From the NCBI RefSeq assembly GCF_007829815.1, contig NZ_VIWT01000005.1:62001-126000 (forward strand): a DNA stretch of 64,000 nt, read 5' to 3'. The notes below the pieces were generated by a model, which was not told the DNA's origin, ran no database searches, and saw only the letters and a list, made by a program, of their open reading frames with translations. The translations under genes were made by a program, and so were the position numbers. The stretch is from Kitasatospora viridis (lineage in GTDB: Bacteria > Actinomycetota > Actinomycetes > Streptomycetales > Streptomycetaceae). This document shows positions 1 through 9,249 of this stretch, one piece after another. The stretch's first letter is position 1. Each line of letters opens with the position of its first letter.

Positions 1-1274
1 GGAACCGTCTACCAGCGAAAGGATGGCCGCTGGGAAGCCGCCGGATACGTCCTTGCCCCCGGCGACACCCGCAAGCGCATCCGTGTCTACGGCATCACCC
101 GCAAAGAGGCGCTGTCCAAGCTCACGGAGAAGATCGCCACGAGCAACCGCGGTGTCCCGGTCGTCTCCGCGCAGGGCAGCTTGGCCGCCTACCTGACGTA
201 CTGGCTGGAGAACGTCGCCGTCCACCAGCTCCGCGAGACCACCCACACCCGCTACACCGCCTGTGTCAACCAGACCTCATCCCCGGCCTGGGCAAGAAGA
301 AGCTCGCCAAGCTCACCGCCAAGGACATCCGGAGCTGGCTGAACGGGCTGCGGACCATCTGCCAGTGCTGCGCACGCGGCATCGACGCCCGGCGGAAGCC
401 AGACGCTCAGGCCGGCCGCCGCCCGCGCTGCTGCGCCATCGGGAAGTGCTGCCGCAAGTGCCTCTCGCCGCTGACGCTCGCATACATCCACTCCGTACTG
501 AAATCCGCCCTGGAACACGCCGTGCGCGAGGAAGAGATCCCGCGCAACGTCGCCCGCAACGTCCGCACCGGCACACCCCGCCCTCGCCGCTTCAACCCCC
601 TCACCGCCGACGAGGCCCAGCACTTCCTCGCAGCCGCGCAGGGTCACCACCTCCAGGCTCTCTTCGAACTCGCCCTGCGCACCGGTCTCCGGAAGGGCGA
701 ACTCCTCGGCCTGCGCTGGGAGGACCTCGACCTCGACGCCGGCACTGCCAGCATCCGCCGCACTCTCCAACGCACCCGCACCGGCGGCCTCACTACCCTG
801 CCCACCAAGACGATCAGCTCGGAACGCCGCATCGTCCTCCCGGCCGCGTGCGTCGTCTCGCTACGCGCGCACAATGACTGGCAGGCCCGCGTGAAGCAGC
901 AGGCCGACGCAGAGTGGGTGCACAACGGCCTCGTCTTCACCCGCCCGGACGGTCACCCCATCGAACCCGCCACCCTCACAAGGCACTTCAACGCACTGCT
1001 CCACCGCTCCCGCCTGCGAGCGATCCGGTTCCACGACCTGAGGCACTCGACTGCGACCCTGCTCCTGGAACAGGGCGTCGAACTCGTCGTCATCAAGGAG
1101 TTGCTGGGCCACGCCCACATCGGCGTCACCGCCACGGTGTACGCCCACGTCCGGCTCCGCCTCCAGCGAGACGCCATCGACCTCCTCGGCCAAGCGCTCG
1201 GCAACCTCGCCGAGAGCTCCGTCGAGCCTGACGATGGCGACGACCCACCGCTTTGTGCAGCACCCGTCCGCTGA
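1..1274 (+). pseudogene. Tyrosine recombinase (phage/ICE-type integrase), 5' end outside window, frameshifted
   Basis: The reading frame open from base 1 encodes an N-terminal arm and core-binding region typical of actinobacterial integrases (GTVYQRKDGRWEAA near the left edge, then a SAM-like region around YLTYWLENVAVHQLRETTHTRYT). At about base 273-276 this frame stops making sense and homology continues in another frame (LIPGLGKKKLAKLTAKDIRSW), which is what one missing base after CAG would give. The catalytic half is intact: Arg in RTGLRKGELLGLRW, then HDLRHS (HxxR), LLGHAHI and the nucleophile region VYAHV, ending at the TGA at 1272. The element it served is not identified; no tRNA or att repeat is visible next to its 3' end. 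It could be a real inactivation or a sequencing error. Confidence 0.85.
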
Positions 1275-1305
1275 CGTTGCCGTCAACTACTGCCGTCAGA
1301 CGCAC

Positions 1306-1341
1306 AGAAGCCCCACCGGAGGATGTTCCGGTGGGGCTTCT
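1306..1341. terminator. Bidirectional hairpin terminator between convergent genes
   Basis: A perfect 15-bp inverted repeat (AGAAGCCCCACCGGA at 1306-1320 and its complement at 1327-1341) with a 6-base loop lies between the integrase stop and the stop of the minus-strand immunity-like gene. It should terminate both transcripts. Confidence 0.85.
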
Positions 1342-1343
1342 AC

Positions 1344-1811
1344 TCATGCATTCAGGAATACCTCGATTGCACTGGCCGCGGAGGTCGGGGTTGATTCATC
1401 GCACGGATCATCCATCCCGAGCATCGGAAGATCGAGCGCAACGCGAACCGAATCCCCAAATTCATTTTTCACTACGCGAAGAGATTCGAGGATCGCATGA
1501 TATGCGGGACTGATTTTCTGGAAATCCCTTCTGATAATGAATTTGCCATCCCGCTCAACAATCGGACGAAACGGTGGGACGACAATCCACTCTGGCAAGC
1601 CGTCCCCCGTCGCGTTCGACAACACCTGAGCCGCTTCCCTGTTCGGGCTGCCACCGTAGCGGTCAAATGCCCAAACTCCTGACATCACGAGTACATCAGC
1701 CCGAATCGACCGGACGTCTTCATTGACGAAGTCGATGGCCATCGATGCGGGTAGCAACCGGGACCAGAGGTCTAGGGTCGCCTGTTGGCGCGACGTCACG
1801 TACATCTTCAT
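1344..1811 (-). CDS. Macro-domain-like protein, candidate immunity to the adjacent Rhs toxin
   Basis: 155 aa, starting 8 bp after the Rhs stop, so almost certainly co-translated with it. The sequence has a macro-domain-like layout: FVNEDVRSIRADVLVMSG near residue 28, a Gly-containing loop (DRYGGSPNREA, GDGLPEW) and a C-terminal strand-loop (VRVALDLPMLGMDDP) followed by a closing helix. Macro domains bind ADP-ribose and many hydrolyse ADP-ribose from targets. Because the upstream toxin tip looks like an ADP-ribosyltransferase, the simple inference is an immunity protein that removes or shields ADP-ribose. This assignment rests on fold pattern and position, not strong identity. The coding DNA is visibly less GC-rich than most of the window, as expected for a horizontally exchanged toxin-immunity tip. 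Confidence 0.5.
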   Translation of the reverse strand: MKMYVTSRQQATLDLWSRLLPASMAIDFVNEDVRSIRADVLVMSGVWAFDRYGGSPNREAAQVLSNATGDGLPEWIVVPPFRPIVERDGKFIIRRDFQKISPAYHAILESLRVVKNEFGDSVRVALDLPMLGMDDPCDESTPTSAASAIEVFLNA

Positions 1812-1819
1812 CGAGTCAC

Positions 1820-4800
1820 CTAGGGGATCGGCATGTAGGGAAGAATTCGAACTCGGCCAATGGTACTCATGGAATCCTCCCAGAGAGCGAATGCATCAAT
1901 TCCGCCACCGCCGTCGGCAAGGTGCTCAATCCTACTCTCTGCAGGAATTTGATCAGACCTGATTGCCCCACGCACCAGCGTATACGGCCCCTCCTGAGGG
2001 AACGTCCCATAGGCGGACTTGGCATAAAGAGCAGCACCCTCGGGGGTCGACGAGAAGTACTTCGATTCGATTCCTGGGGCATTTTTAAAGCGCCGAGTGT
2101 CCAATATCTGCTTCAGCTCGTCGTCCTTCACCGCGCGATATACGTACTGCTCACCATCTTTGAGCTTTGTTCCCCCGCACGTATTGTGCACGAGGACCGG
2201 CGTGGTGCCTGCGAGCACATAGTACGTGTGGAGGTGATCCACAGTGAGATTGTAGGCGGTGTGGGGTGCAGTGTGGTAATTGCGGACGTTCAGGACGTCG
2301 GCGGGCTGTCCGTCTTCTGCGCGGACTTGGTCGCCGCGCTTGAGGTTTCCGGCGTCGGTCCAGGTCTGGGTGGTGATGTCCCAGAAGGGGTGGTGCTGGG
2401 TGGAGGTCAGCGTGGCGGCATCGACAGTGGGGGCGTTGGGCGTTTGGATGGTGAGGTCAGTGAAATTCTGATCGTTGGGGGTGACGATGGTCGCAAGAAC
2501 AGGTTCGGAGCTCGTCTTTCCGGCCTGCGGGTCGGTGGCGGTGACCATGTCGCCCTTGGAGAGGGTGTCGATGGGCTTTGCGGTTCCGTCGGCGAGAAGG
2601 ACTAGTGTGCCGGCCGGAAAGCTGTTACGGCAGCCGAGGATTGCGTAGATTCCGTCGGGGTCCGATTCGATTGTGTTCTCGTTAATGGCGTCAGCTACGG
2701 CGCTGTCGCCCGCCGCGCCGGCTGCGTCAGGTATGCCCGGAAGTTCGTCCGGGGCATCCATGCTGCCGCCATCCGCGGCAAGGATATTTGACGAGATGTC
2801 GAAGTTAGTGCTATCAGGGTCTCCACCGCGCTGACGAACCCAGCGGATGTAGTCGCCGGTCGGATCCGGGTTTGGGTCCTCACCTGGAGCAGAGCCCAAA
2901 TACAGTGCTTTGTGGACCCAGCTACCAATTGAGACGGGGATCATTCCCAGCCCATAGAGAATGTCCATGTCGCTACCGGCGCCGCCGTTTTTGCTGACGT
3001 GGGCAGGGGCAGGGGCCGCGGCCTGCAAAGTTGCGTTCAGCCTGAAGTTCGAGTTGTCGCCACTGGAGTCCGTGCAGCCGTTGGTGCAAGCCTCTCCTGA
3101 GGTATCGGCCGGCTGGCGCATGAGGCCGCTGGGGTCACTGCCGCCGATGGGGTTATTGGCGGCGTAGGTGTAGCCGTTGAGTTCCTGTGTGCTGGTCGCT
3201 TCGAAGAGGGGGTCGAGGCTGATGAAGGCGCCGGTGTTGGGGTCGTAGTCGCGGGCGCCGAGAGTGGTCAGGCCAGCGGTTTTGTCGGTGGGCGCGTTGA
3301 GGAATCCGCGGTCGTCGATCCAGGTGCCGGTGGTGCCGCGAGGCGCCCCGTAGGGGGTGAACTGTCGCCAGGTGGGGGTCTGGGCGGTGTTGTCGAGGGT
3401 GAGGCTGGCGGTGCCGTGCGGGTCGGGGATTTCGAAGTTGTAGTTGGTGCCGGTGCCGGTTCGGACCATGGTGCCGCCGCCGGGCAGGGGGAGGTAGCGG
3501 ACACCGCTGGTGGTGTTGGCGTTGTTGGCAGTGTTGAGGGTGAGCTGCTCGCCGGGCAGGTAGAGGTTGACGCTGGTCGGGTCGGCCTTGATCAGGAGTT
3601 GGCCGTCGGCGTCGTAGATGTAGGAGACGCCACTGGTGGCGGTAGTGATGGATTGCAGCTGCTCGGCGGTGTTCCAGGTGAGGGTCTGGTTGCCGGAGGC
3701 GGGGGTGTTGCGGGTCGTCATGTTGCCGGCGGCGTCGTACGCGTAGCTGTCGCCGGTGCTGGGGGCGCCGGTGCTGTCGGAGGTCAGGGTGTGGGCCTGG
3801 CCGGTGTTGTTGCCGTTGTATGTGTAGTTGGTGGTGGTGTCCGCGGTGCCGCTCAGGCCGTGTTGGGTCTGGGTGGCGCGTTGGCCGGTGGGGGTGTAGG
3901 TCCAGCTGGTCCAGTACGCACTGGCGGTGCCGAGGCCGCTGCCGACGGTCGCGGTGGAGCCGGTGGCCGGAGTGGTGGCGCATTTGTCGGTGGCCGTCCA
4001 GGCCGAGCTGAGGCGGTCCTGGGTGTCGTAGGTGTAGCACTGCGACTCGGACGGGGTGTTGGCGCCGTTGCGGGTGCTGTCCTGGCGCAGCAGGTTGCCT
4101 GACGGGTCGTAGGTGTAGGCCTGTTCGTCGGTGGGGGTCGGGGCGGCGGTGCCGACGGCGTGGGAGACGAGCTGGTCGGTGAGGGCCCCGGTGTGGGTGT
4201 CGTAGGTGTTGGTGATGAAGGCCTGGTTGGTGGTGGTGCCCAAGGTCTCCTGGGTGACGCGGCTGTAGGCGTCGTAGTTGGTGCTCTGGACGTAACCGGT
4301 GCCGATGATGCCTGCGCCGTTGGGCAGGTCGAGGTTGGTGTAGGAGCGGCCGACGACCTCGTTGGGCAGTCCACCCGCGAGCGGGTAGGTATCGCTGGCG
4401 GGCAGGCCGGTGTAGACGGAGTAGGTGTGTTTGAAGGTATAGGAGCGGCCGAGCGCCCCCTGGGCGGCGGGGATGGTGATGGTCTCGCCGAGGGACTCGC
4501 CGAATACGTTGAAGCCCAGTGACTGGTTGGTGTAGGCGTTGCCGCTGTTGTACGAGGTGCTGGTGGTGACCTGGCCGATGGCGTCGGCCACACCACTGAC
4601 GGTGTTGTCGTTGTCGTAGACCCAGGACGCGCTCTCGTTCGCCGGCGCCTGTGCGGTGGTGGCGGCAGCGTACGCGGCGGTCTTGCGGTTGAGGACGTCG
4701 TAGGTGAAGGAGTTGACGGCACCTCGGGCGTCGGTGGTCTGCGTGACGTTGCCGCTGCCGTCGTAGGCCATGGTGCTGGTGCCGGCGTCGGGGTCGGTCT

Positions 4801-7800
4801 TGCTGACGATCTGGCCGAGGAGGTTGTAGGTGGTGGTCCAGGTGGAGCCGGCATTGCTGGTGGTGTTCTGCTTGCCGTGGCCGTCGTAGCCGTAGGCGAT
4901 GGTGCTGGCCGGGGTGCCACCGGTGGTGTACCAGGTGCCAGTGAAGGTATTCGCTGGGGTGACCAGTGTGGGGGCCGTAGCGTACTCGGTGACGGTGCTG
5001 GTGCGGCCCACCGGGTCGGTGCCGGTGGTCTTCACGACGCCGCCGGTGGGCGGGAAGACGGTGGTGTTGTCACCGGTGTTGACGGTGGTGCTGGTCTCCT
5101 TGGCGATGGCGAAGGCGTAGGACTGGTCGATGACCGCGCGGCCTAGGCCGTCGTAGGTGTAGACGTCCTGGCTGGGGACCTTGGAGTCCTGGTAGGTCTG
5201 GAAGGAGGCGGCCGCGATCGTGGGGTTGGTGGTGGAGTCCCAGTAGGGGTTGTTCTTCTTGCGGACCCAGCCGCGGGAGTCGTAGATCGTGTCGGTGATC
5301 AGACGCCCGCCCTGCGGGGTCGAAGCCTGGGTCTGGCGCACGCGTCCGAGGGCGTCGTCGATGGTGACCGAGGTCGCGTACGCCTCGGACTCCAGCATGG
5401 TCTGTGTCGTCGTGCCCGACAGCGAGGTGTTGGAGACCGTGTAGCCGATCAACTCGTTGGCAGGCGTCGAGGTCGCCCGGGAATCCTTCCAGACGGCGGT
5501 GGTGCGGCCGAGCGCGTCGTACTGGACCGTGCTGACGACGCCATTGGCGTCGGTGGTGGTCAGCGTCAACCCGCGGGTCGGGTCCAGAGTCGTGCTCTGG
5601 GTCTGGCTCTTGGCGTTGGTCGTGCTCACGCCGGTGGTCAGGCCGACCGGGTTGACGGTGTAGCTGGTGGTGGTGGCGTTCCCTCTGCCGTCGTAGGCGA
5701 CCAGCACGCGGCCGTAGGAGTCGTAGGTCGCGCGCTTGACGGTCTGCCAGGTGAAGGCGCCGCCCGTGTAGTCGGCTGCCTGGCGCACCATGGTGACGCT
5801 ACCCGCGTTCGGCGCGGTGGCTTGCGGAAAGGTGGTCGAGTAGGTGGGGTCGTCGTAGAAGGTCTGGGTGGCGGAGACGACCTGCGCGGGCCGGTTCACC
5901 GAGCTTGGTGCGCCTAGCGTGTTGTAGCCGGCCGGCGCCGAGGGTGAGGCTCCTTCGGTGAAGCCGGAGCAGGCTACCGAGTCGGTCTCTTGACCGGCGG
6001 GCAGGCCGATGATGTTCACCGCCGTGTTGGCGGGCGCGTACGTGGTAGTGGAGCACTGGTCGTAGGCGGGGCTCGCGGGCACGGTGTGCGTGTAGCTGGC
6101 GGTCTTCAGGCCGGTGTTGGGGTCGTAGCTGGTGTCGGACTCGGTGTAGCGCCAGGTGGTGGTGCCGTTGTCGGTCAGCGCCTGGCGGGTGTAGGTCTCG
6201 GCGGTCCTCGTCATCGTCGCAGTGAGCGGAGACAGACCGGTCCGGGAACGGGAGGCAGTGGGTGATGACACCCAGTACGAGGTGATGACGGAGTTGTTGA
6301 CCGGGCCGCCGGCGCCTTGGTAGGCGGTGGTCTCCAGCGCGCTGCCCGTCAGCTGAGGGCTGTCGGTGTGGGTGCCGCCCTGGGAGTCGGTCAGCGTGAT
6401 CGAGCGGTTGGAGGTTGGAGTGAGGTAGTCCCCGTCCATGCCCTGGTAGTAGGCAGTGGTGCTCTGGGTCTGCGGGTCGTTGGCCTGGTCGCCGGTGGTG
6501 GTGGTGACGCTCGCGTAGCCGTGGAACTGTCCCCAGGTGCGGTACTTGGCCTGGACGACCTCGTTGTCGTCGTAGTGCCAGGCCGCGCCGTTGTAGGTGT
6601 AGTTGGTCTGCTTCTTCAGCGCGCCGCCGGTGGTGTCGTTCTCCAGCACCTGGGTGACGGCGTACTTCTCGAACCAGTCGCGCACCGGCGCGGTGTAGAA
6701 CTTCGGCGTCCAGTACACCGGGTAGCAGGACGCGGTGTTCGTCGACGGATCCTGTGTCGCCACGGATGCGGCGGTGCAGGGGGTGGGCAGGCCATAGGTG
6801 ATGCCGATGACCTCACCCAGCTCTGTGGTGATGCTGGAGATGCGGTAACGGTACAGGCCGGGGAAGTTGGTGGTGTCGACCCGGTTCTGCAGGTCCTGGC
6901 CGGTGAAGGTGACCGGCGGCATGGTGATCGCGCTGCTGGAGCCCCCTGCGGTGGTGTCGCTGCCGGTGCGGGTGATGGAAGCCAGCCACAGCGTCGGCGA
7001 GGTGCCGTCGCCAGTGGCCGGTTCGGACTGCGACAGCGCGTAGGAGTCGACCGGCAGGTACTGGGAGGAGGCGGTGGACCACTGCTGGGCGCTGATCGAG
7101 GCCAGCCGCACGGTGGAGAAGAAGCTCGGTCCGTACGAGGAGCAGGTAGCGCCCTGGGCGCAGACCAGGTCGAAGGGCACGTCCGGGTACTCGGTGGCCG
7201 CGCTCGTGGAGGACAGCGGGTCGCAGGTTGTGGCCGTGCAGCGCGGCGCGGTGTTGAAGTACACCTGGTCCGGCACTGTCCCGTACGCGTTGCCGTCGGT
7301 GAACCCGTAGTCGATGTGCCACAGGTACGAGTCGCGCACGTAGCTCGTGTTCGAGGCACCCAGGTTCTGGCCGTAGAAGTTGGTGTCCTGGTGGTAGTAG
7401 TAGGACATCGCCTGGCCGTGAGGGTTCTTCACGTAGTCCAGGTGCCACTTGTAGGCCGTGGTGCACACCGAGGAGCTGAATCCGCCCGCGTTGTAGCACG
7501 GGTCGCCCGGGTGCGCGGAGTACACCGGCTCGGTGTCCACCGAGTTGGTGGCCTGCTTGCCGGCCGACCACCCGGGCAACTGGTTGAGACCGAACTCATA
7601 GACCGTGCCCGAGCGGTCGGTGATGGTCCAGTAGTCCGTGTTGTACGTCCCCGTGCCGTTGTTGGCACCCGTCACGTGGGTGACAACCTCACCGCCGTTG
7701 TCGGCTGGGGTGTAGGTGCCCTTACTCGAATCCCAGACCAGGGAAGTCGTGTTGCCGTTCAGCGACAGCGTCAGGATCGGACCGGCGTAGCACTCGTCGT

Positions 7801-8947
7801 TGGTCGACGACGGCGACGCGCTGCCCTCGGGGTTGTCGGTGCAGGGCGTGAAAGTCTGCTCGATGTAGGAGTCCGCAGTCCCCCAGCCGTCACCGACCCA
7901 GGAGGACTGTGCCTCGGTCGAGGTCGTCTGCCCATCCACCGAAGACGAGTCATACCCCAGACCGACACTGGGGACCAGAGTGGAAGAAGCCCCAGGAAGC
8001 GTCACCGGGTACTGGTAGTTGAACGAGCCCGTTGAACCACCCCCGGTCCAACTGCTGCTCGGCTTCAGCGCGTCAGCCGCGTAACTGCCCGCCGCCCCGC
8101 CCTCCTGACCGGTGGAGTCCGTCGCAGCGATCACGCTCCCACTGGACCCGGTCGCTGCAGTCGTCGCCGCCGTACCCGCACCGGACCAGGTGGCGGGAAC
8201 AACCGCCCCCTTCGCACCGCCCTGTGAAGCCGGAATGGCGCTTCCGGTGGCCGAGGCGAGGTCGAGGACGGTGGAGACGGACTTGCCCGCGACATCGTGA
8301 TCTGTCGCCAAGGGCGTCTGCACCCGACAGGCCGCCACCTGCGGCGTCGTCAGTGAACAAGCGGGCAGCGACACCAGGTGCAGGCGGCTGCCGTAGTTGC
8401 CGCCGAATGCCTCGGTGAACGCCGAGTAGTCCACGCCGACCCGGGCCCGGCCGGCCTGGCCCGAACCGCCGTCGACGCTGAACACCACACCGGAGACGCC
8501 GAGCTGGGCGCTCTTGTGCTGGTCCAGCACGTGCACACCCACCGAAGTGGCGCTTGCCGTACCGCCGGTGGCCGACTGGGCCCAGACCGGTGTGCCCGAC
8601 ACCGCCGTTCGCGCACCGTCCTGACGGCCCGTCTCCGGGGCCGGCAGCGCTGCCGTTCCGGCAGCGGCGGGCGGGAGCGCCACGGCCTTGGCCTGGAACG
8701 GCTTCTTGGTCTGGTCATCGGGGTGGATCAGGTGCGGCGACAGCGTCTTGCCGCCCGTCACCGCGTAGCCCTTGGAGGCCTTCGGCGCCACTGGCGTACC
8801 CGGACCGGCGGCGGCGGCCTGGGCCGGCACGCCGATCGCTGCTGCCAGTAGGGCTCCGGCACCTGCACTGCGCAGTATTCGCCCGGCCCAACCGCGCGCG
8901 TACGGCGCCACAACGGCGTCGTCGCGCTTACTTCTGTTTCGGCGCAT
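1820..8947 (-). CDS. Secreted Rhs/YD-repeat polymorphic toxin with Hint domain and ADP-ribosyltransferase-like tip
   Basis: 2375 aa. The N terminus has basic residues (MRRNRSKR) and a hydrophobic stretch ending around AQAAAA, a signal peptide; GGGGTGG-like ribosome-binding bases precede the ATG. An SpvB-like region (about residues 300-360, motif VGLGYDSSSVDGQT) leads into many YD repeats and an Rhs core-associated domain ending near residues 1895-1940 (ARDYDPNTGAFISLDP, then SDPSGL). Residues about 2100-2260 are a pretoxin Hint domain starting CRNSFPAGTLVLLADG and ending VLVHN-TC, which would autocleave to release the tip. The last about 115 residues contain YVYRAVKDDEL, KYFSSTPEGAALYA and DAFALWED, in the R / S-T / E order of ART-fold toxins. 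The toxin class is inferred; the Rhs-Hint architecture is clear. A paralogous Rhs gene lies at 26-33 kb. Confidence 0.88.
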   Translation of the reverse strand: MRRNRSKRDDAVVAPYARGWAGRILRSAGAGALLAAAIGVPAQAAAAGPGTPVAPKASKGYAVTGGKTLSPHLIHPDDQTKKPFQAKAVALPPAAAGTAALPAPETGRQDGARTAVSGTPVWAQSATGGTASATSVGVHVLDQHKSAQLGVSGVVFSVDGGSGQAGRARVGVDYSAFTEAFGGNYGSRLHLVSLPACSLTTPQVAACRVQTPLATDHDVAGKSVSTVLDLASATGSAIPASQGGAKGAVVPATWSGAGTAATTAATGSSGSVIAATDSTGQEGGAAGSYAADALKPSSSWTGGGSTGSFNYQYPVTLPGASSTLVPSVGLGYDSSSVDGQTTSTEAQSSWVGDGWGTADSYIEQTFTPCTDNPEGSASPSSTNDECYAGPILTLSLNGNTTSLVWDSSKGTYTPADNGGEVVTHVTGANNGTGTYNTDYWTITDRSGTVYEFGLNQLPGWSAGKQATNSVDTEPVYSAHPGDPCYNAGGFSSSVCTTAYKWHLDYVKNPHGQAMSYYYHQDTNFYGQNLGASNTSYVRDSYLWHIDYGFTDGNAYGTVPDQVYFNTAPRCTATTCDPLSSTSAATEYPDVPFDLVCAQGATCSSYGPSFFSTVRLASISAQQWSTASSQYLPVDSYALSQSEPATGDGTSPTLWLASITRTGSDTTAGGSSSAITMPPVTFTGQDLQNRVDTTNFPGLYRYRISSITTELGEVIGITYGLPTPCTAASVATQDPSTNTASCYPVYWTPKFYTAPVRDWFEKYAVTQVLENDTTGGALKKQTNYTYNGAAWHYDDNEVVQAKYRTWGQFHGYASVTTTTGDQANDPQTQSTTAYYQGMDGDYLTPTSNRSITLTDSQGGTHTDSPQLTGSALETTAYQGAGGPVNNSVITSYWVSSPTASRSRTGLSPLTATMTRTAETYTRQALTDNGTTTWRYTESDTSYDPNTGLKTASYTHTVPASPAYDQCSTTTYAPANTAVNIIGLPAGQETDSVACSGFTEGASPSAPAGYNTLGAPSSVNRPAQVVSATQTFYDDPTYSTTFPQATAPNAGSVTMVRQAADYTGGAFTWQTVKRATYDSYGRVLVAYDGRGNATTTSYTVNPVGLTTGVSTTNAKSQTQSTTLDPTRGLTLTTTDANGVVSTVQYDALGRTTAVWKDSRATSTPANELIGYTVSNTSLSGTTTQTMLESEAYATSVTIDDALGRVRQTQASTPQGGRLITDTIYDSRGWVRKKNNPYWDSTTNPTIAAASFQTYQDSKVPSQDVYTYDGLGRAVIDQSYAFAIAKETSTTVNTGDNTTVFPPTGGVVKTTGTDPVGRTSTVTEYATAPTLVTPANTFTGTWYTTGGTPASTIAYGYDGHGKQNTTSNAGSTWTTTYNLLGQIVSKTDPDAGTSTMAYDGSGNVTQTTDARGAVNSFTYDVLNRKTAAYAAATTAQAPANESASWVYDNDNTVSGVADAIGQVTTSTSYNSGNAYTNQSLGFNVFGESLGETITIPAAQGALGRSYTFKHTYSVYTGLPASDTYPLAGGLPNEVVGRSYTNLDLPNGAGIIGTGYVQSTNYDAYSRVTQETLGTTTNQAFITNTYDTHTGALTDQLVSHAVGTAAPTPTDEQAYTYDPSGNLLRQDSTRNGANTPSESQCYTYDTQDRLSSAWTATDKCATTPATGSTATVGSGLGTASAYWTSWTYTPTGQRATQTQHGLSGTADTTTNYTYNGNNTGQAHTLTSDSTGAPSTGDSYAYDAAGNMTTRNTPASGNQTLTWNTAEQLQSITTATSGVSYIYDADGQLLIKADPTSVNLYLPGEQLTLNTANNANTTSGVRYLPLPGGGTMVRTGTGTNYNFEIPDPHGTASLTLDNTAQTPTWRQFTPYGAPRGTTGTWIDDRGFLNAPTDKTAGLTTLGARDYDPNTGAFISLDPLFEATSTQELNGYTYAANNPIGGSDPSGLMRQPADTSGEACTNGCTDSSGDNSNFRLNATLQAAAPAPAHVSKNGGAGSDMDILYGLGMIPVSIGSWVHKALYLGSAPGEDPNPDPTGDYIRWVRQRGGDPDSTNFDISSNILAADGGSMDAPDELPGIPDAAGAAGDSAVADAINENTIESDPDGIYAILGCRNSFPAGTLVLLADGTAKPIDTLSKGDMVTATDPQAGKTSSEPVLATIVTPNDQNFTDLTIQTPNAPTVDAATLTSTQHHPFWDITTQTWTDAGNLKRGDQVRAEDGQPADVLNVRNYHTAPHTAYNLTVDHLHTYYVLAGTTPVLVHNTCGGTKLKDGEQYVYRAVKDDELKQILDTRRFKNAPGIESKYFSSTPEGAALYAKSAYGTFPQEGPYTLVRGAIRSDQIPAESRIEHLADGGGGIDAFALWEDSMSTIGRVRILPYMPIP

Positions 8948-9249
8948 GCCGAATCCACCCCTGACTCTCGGCTGCCTGACGGGCAGGCAGAAGCCTCGCT
9001 CGGCCCGGGGAGATCGGGCCGAGTCGGCACGACTATGGCAGGAACCAAGACTTTCAAACTCAAGAAAAAGTAAAGCTTTTCATGAAGCGGGGAGGGCAAA
9101 TCGAGCGCTCACGGGCAATATCTGACATATCAAACATGCTTGCCGTGGCCCACCTGCAGTGTCAGTCACCAGCGCGTGCGACGCTCCTGACCAGCAGTCG
9201 CCTACTCGCGGCCCCGATCCGACCGCTCAAGAGGACCGAAAGGCCCACC
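8948..9249. other. Divergent intergenic region between Rhs and LamG/lectin genes
   Basis: 302 bp with no credible gene. The part around 9040-9085 is AT-rich relative to its surroundings (a run of A then AGCTTTTC). It must contain the promoters of both secreted-protein genes, but I cannot assign -35/-10 boxes with confidence. The plus-strand frame is open through part of it (an ATG at 9082), but the signal peptide begins at the GTG at 9250. Confidence 0.5.

Noticed and set aside
9082..9249. Upstream ATG extension of the LamG/lectin protein
   Set aside because: It would bury the signal peptide behind 56 polar residues; the GTG at 9250 with GAAAGG upstream gives a normal secreted N terminus.
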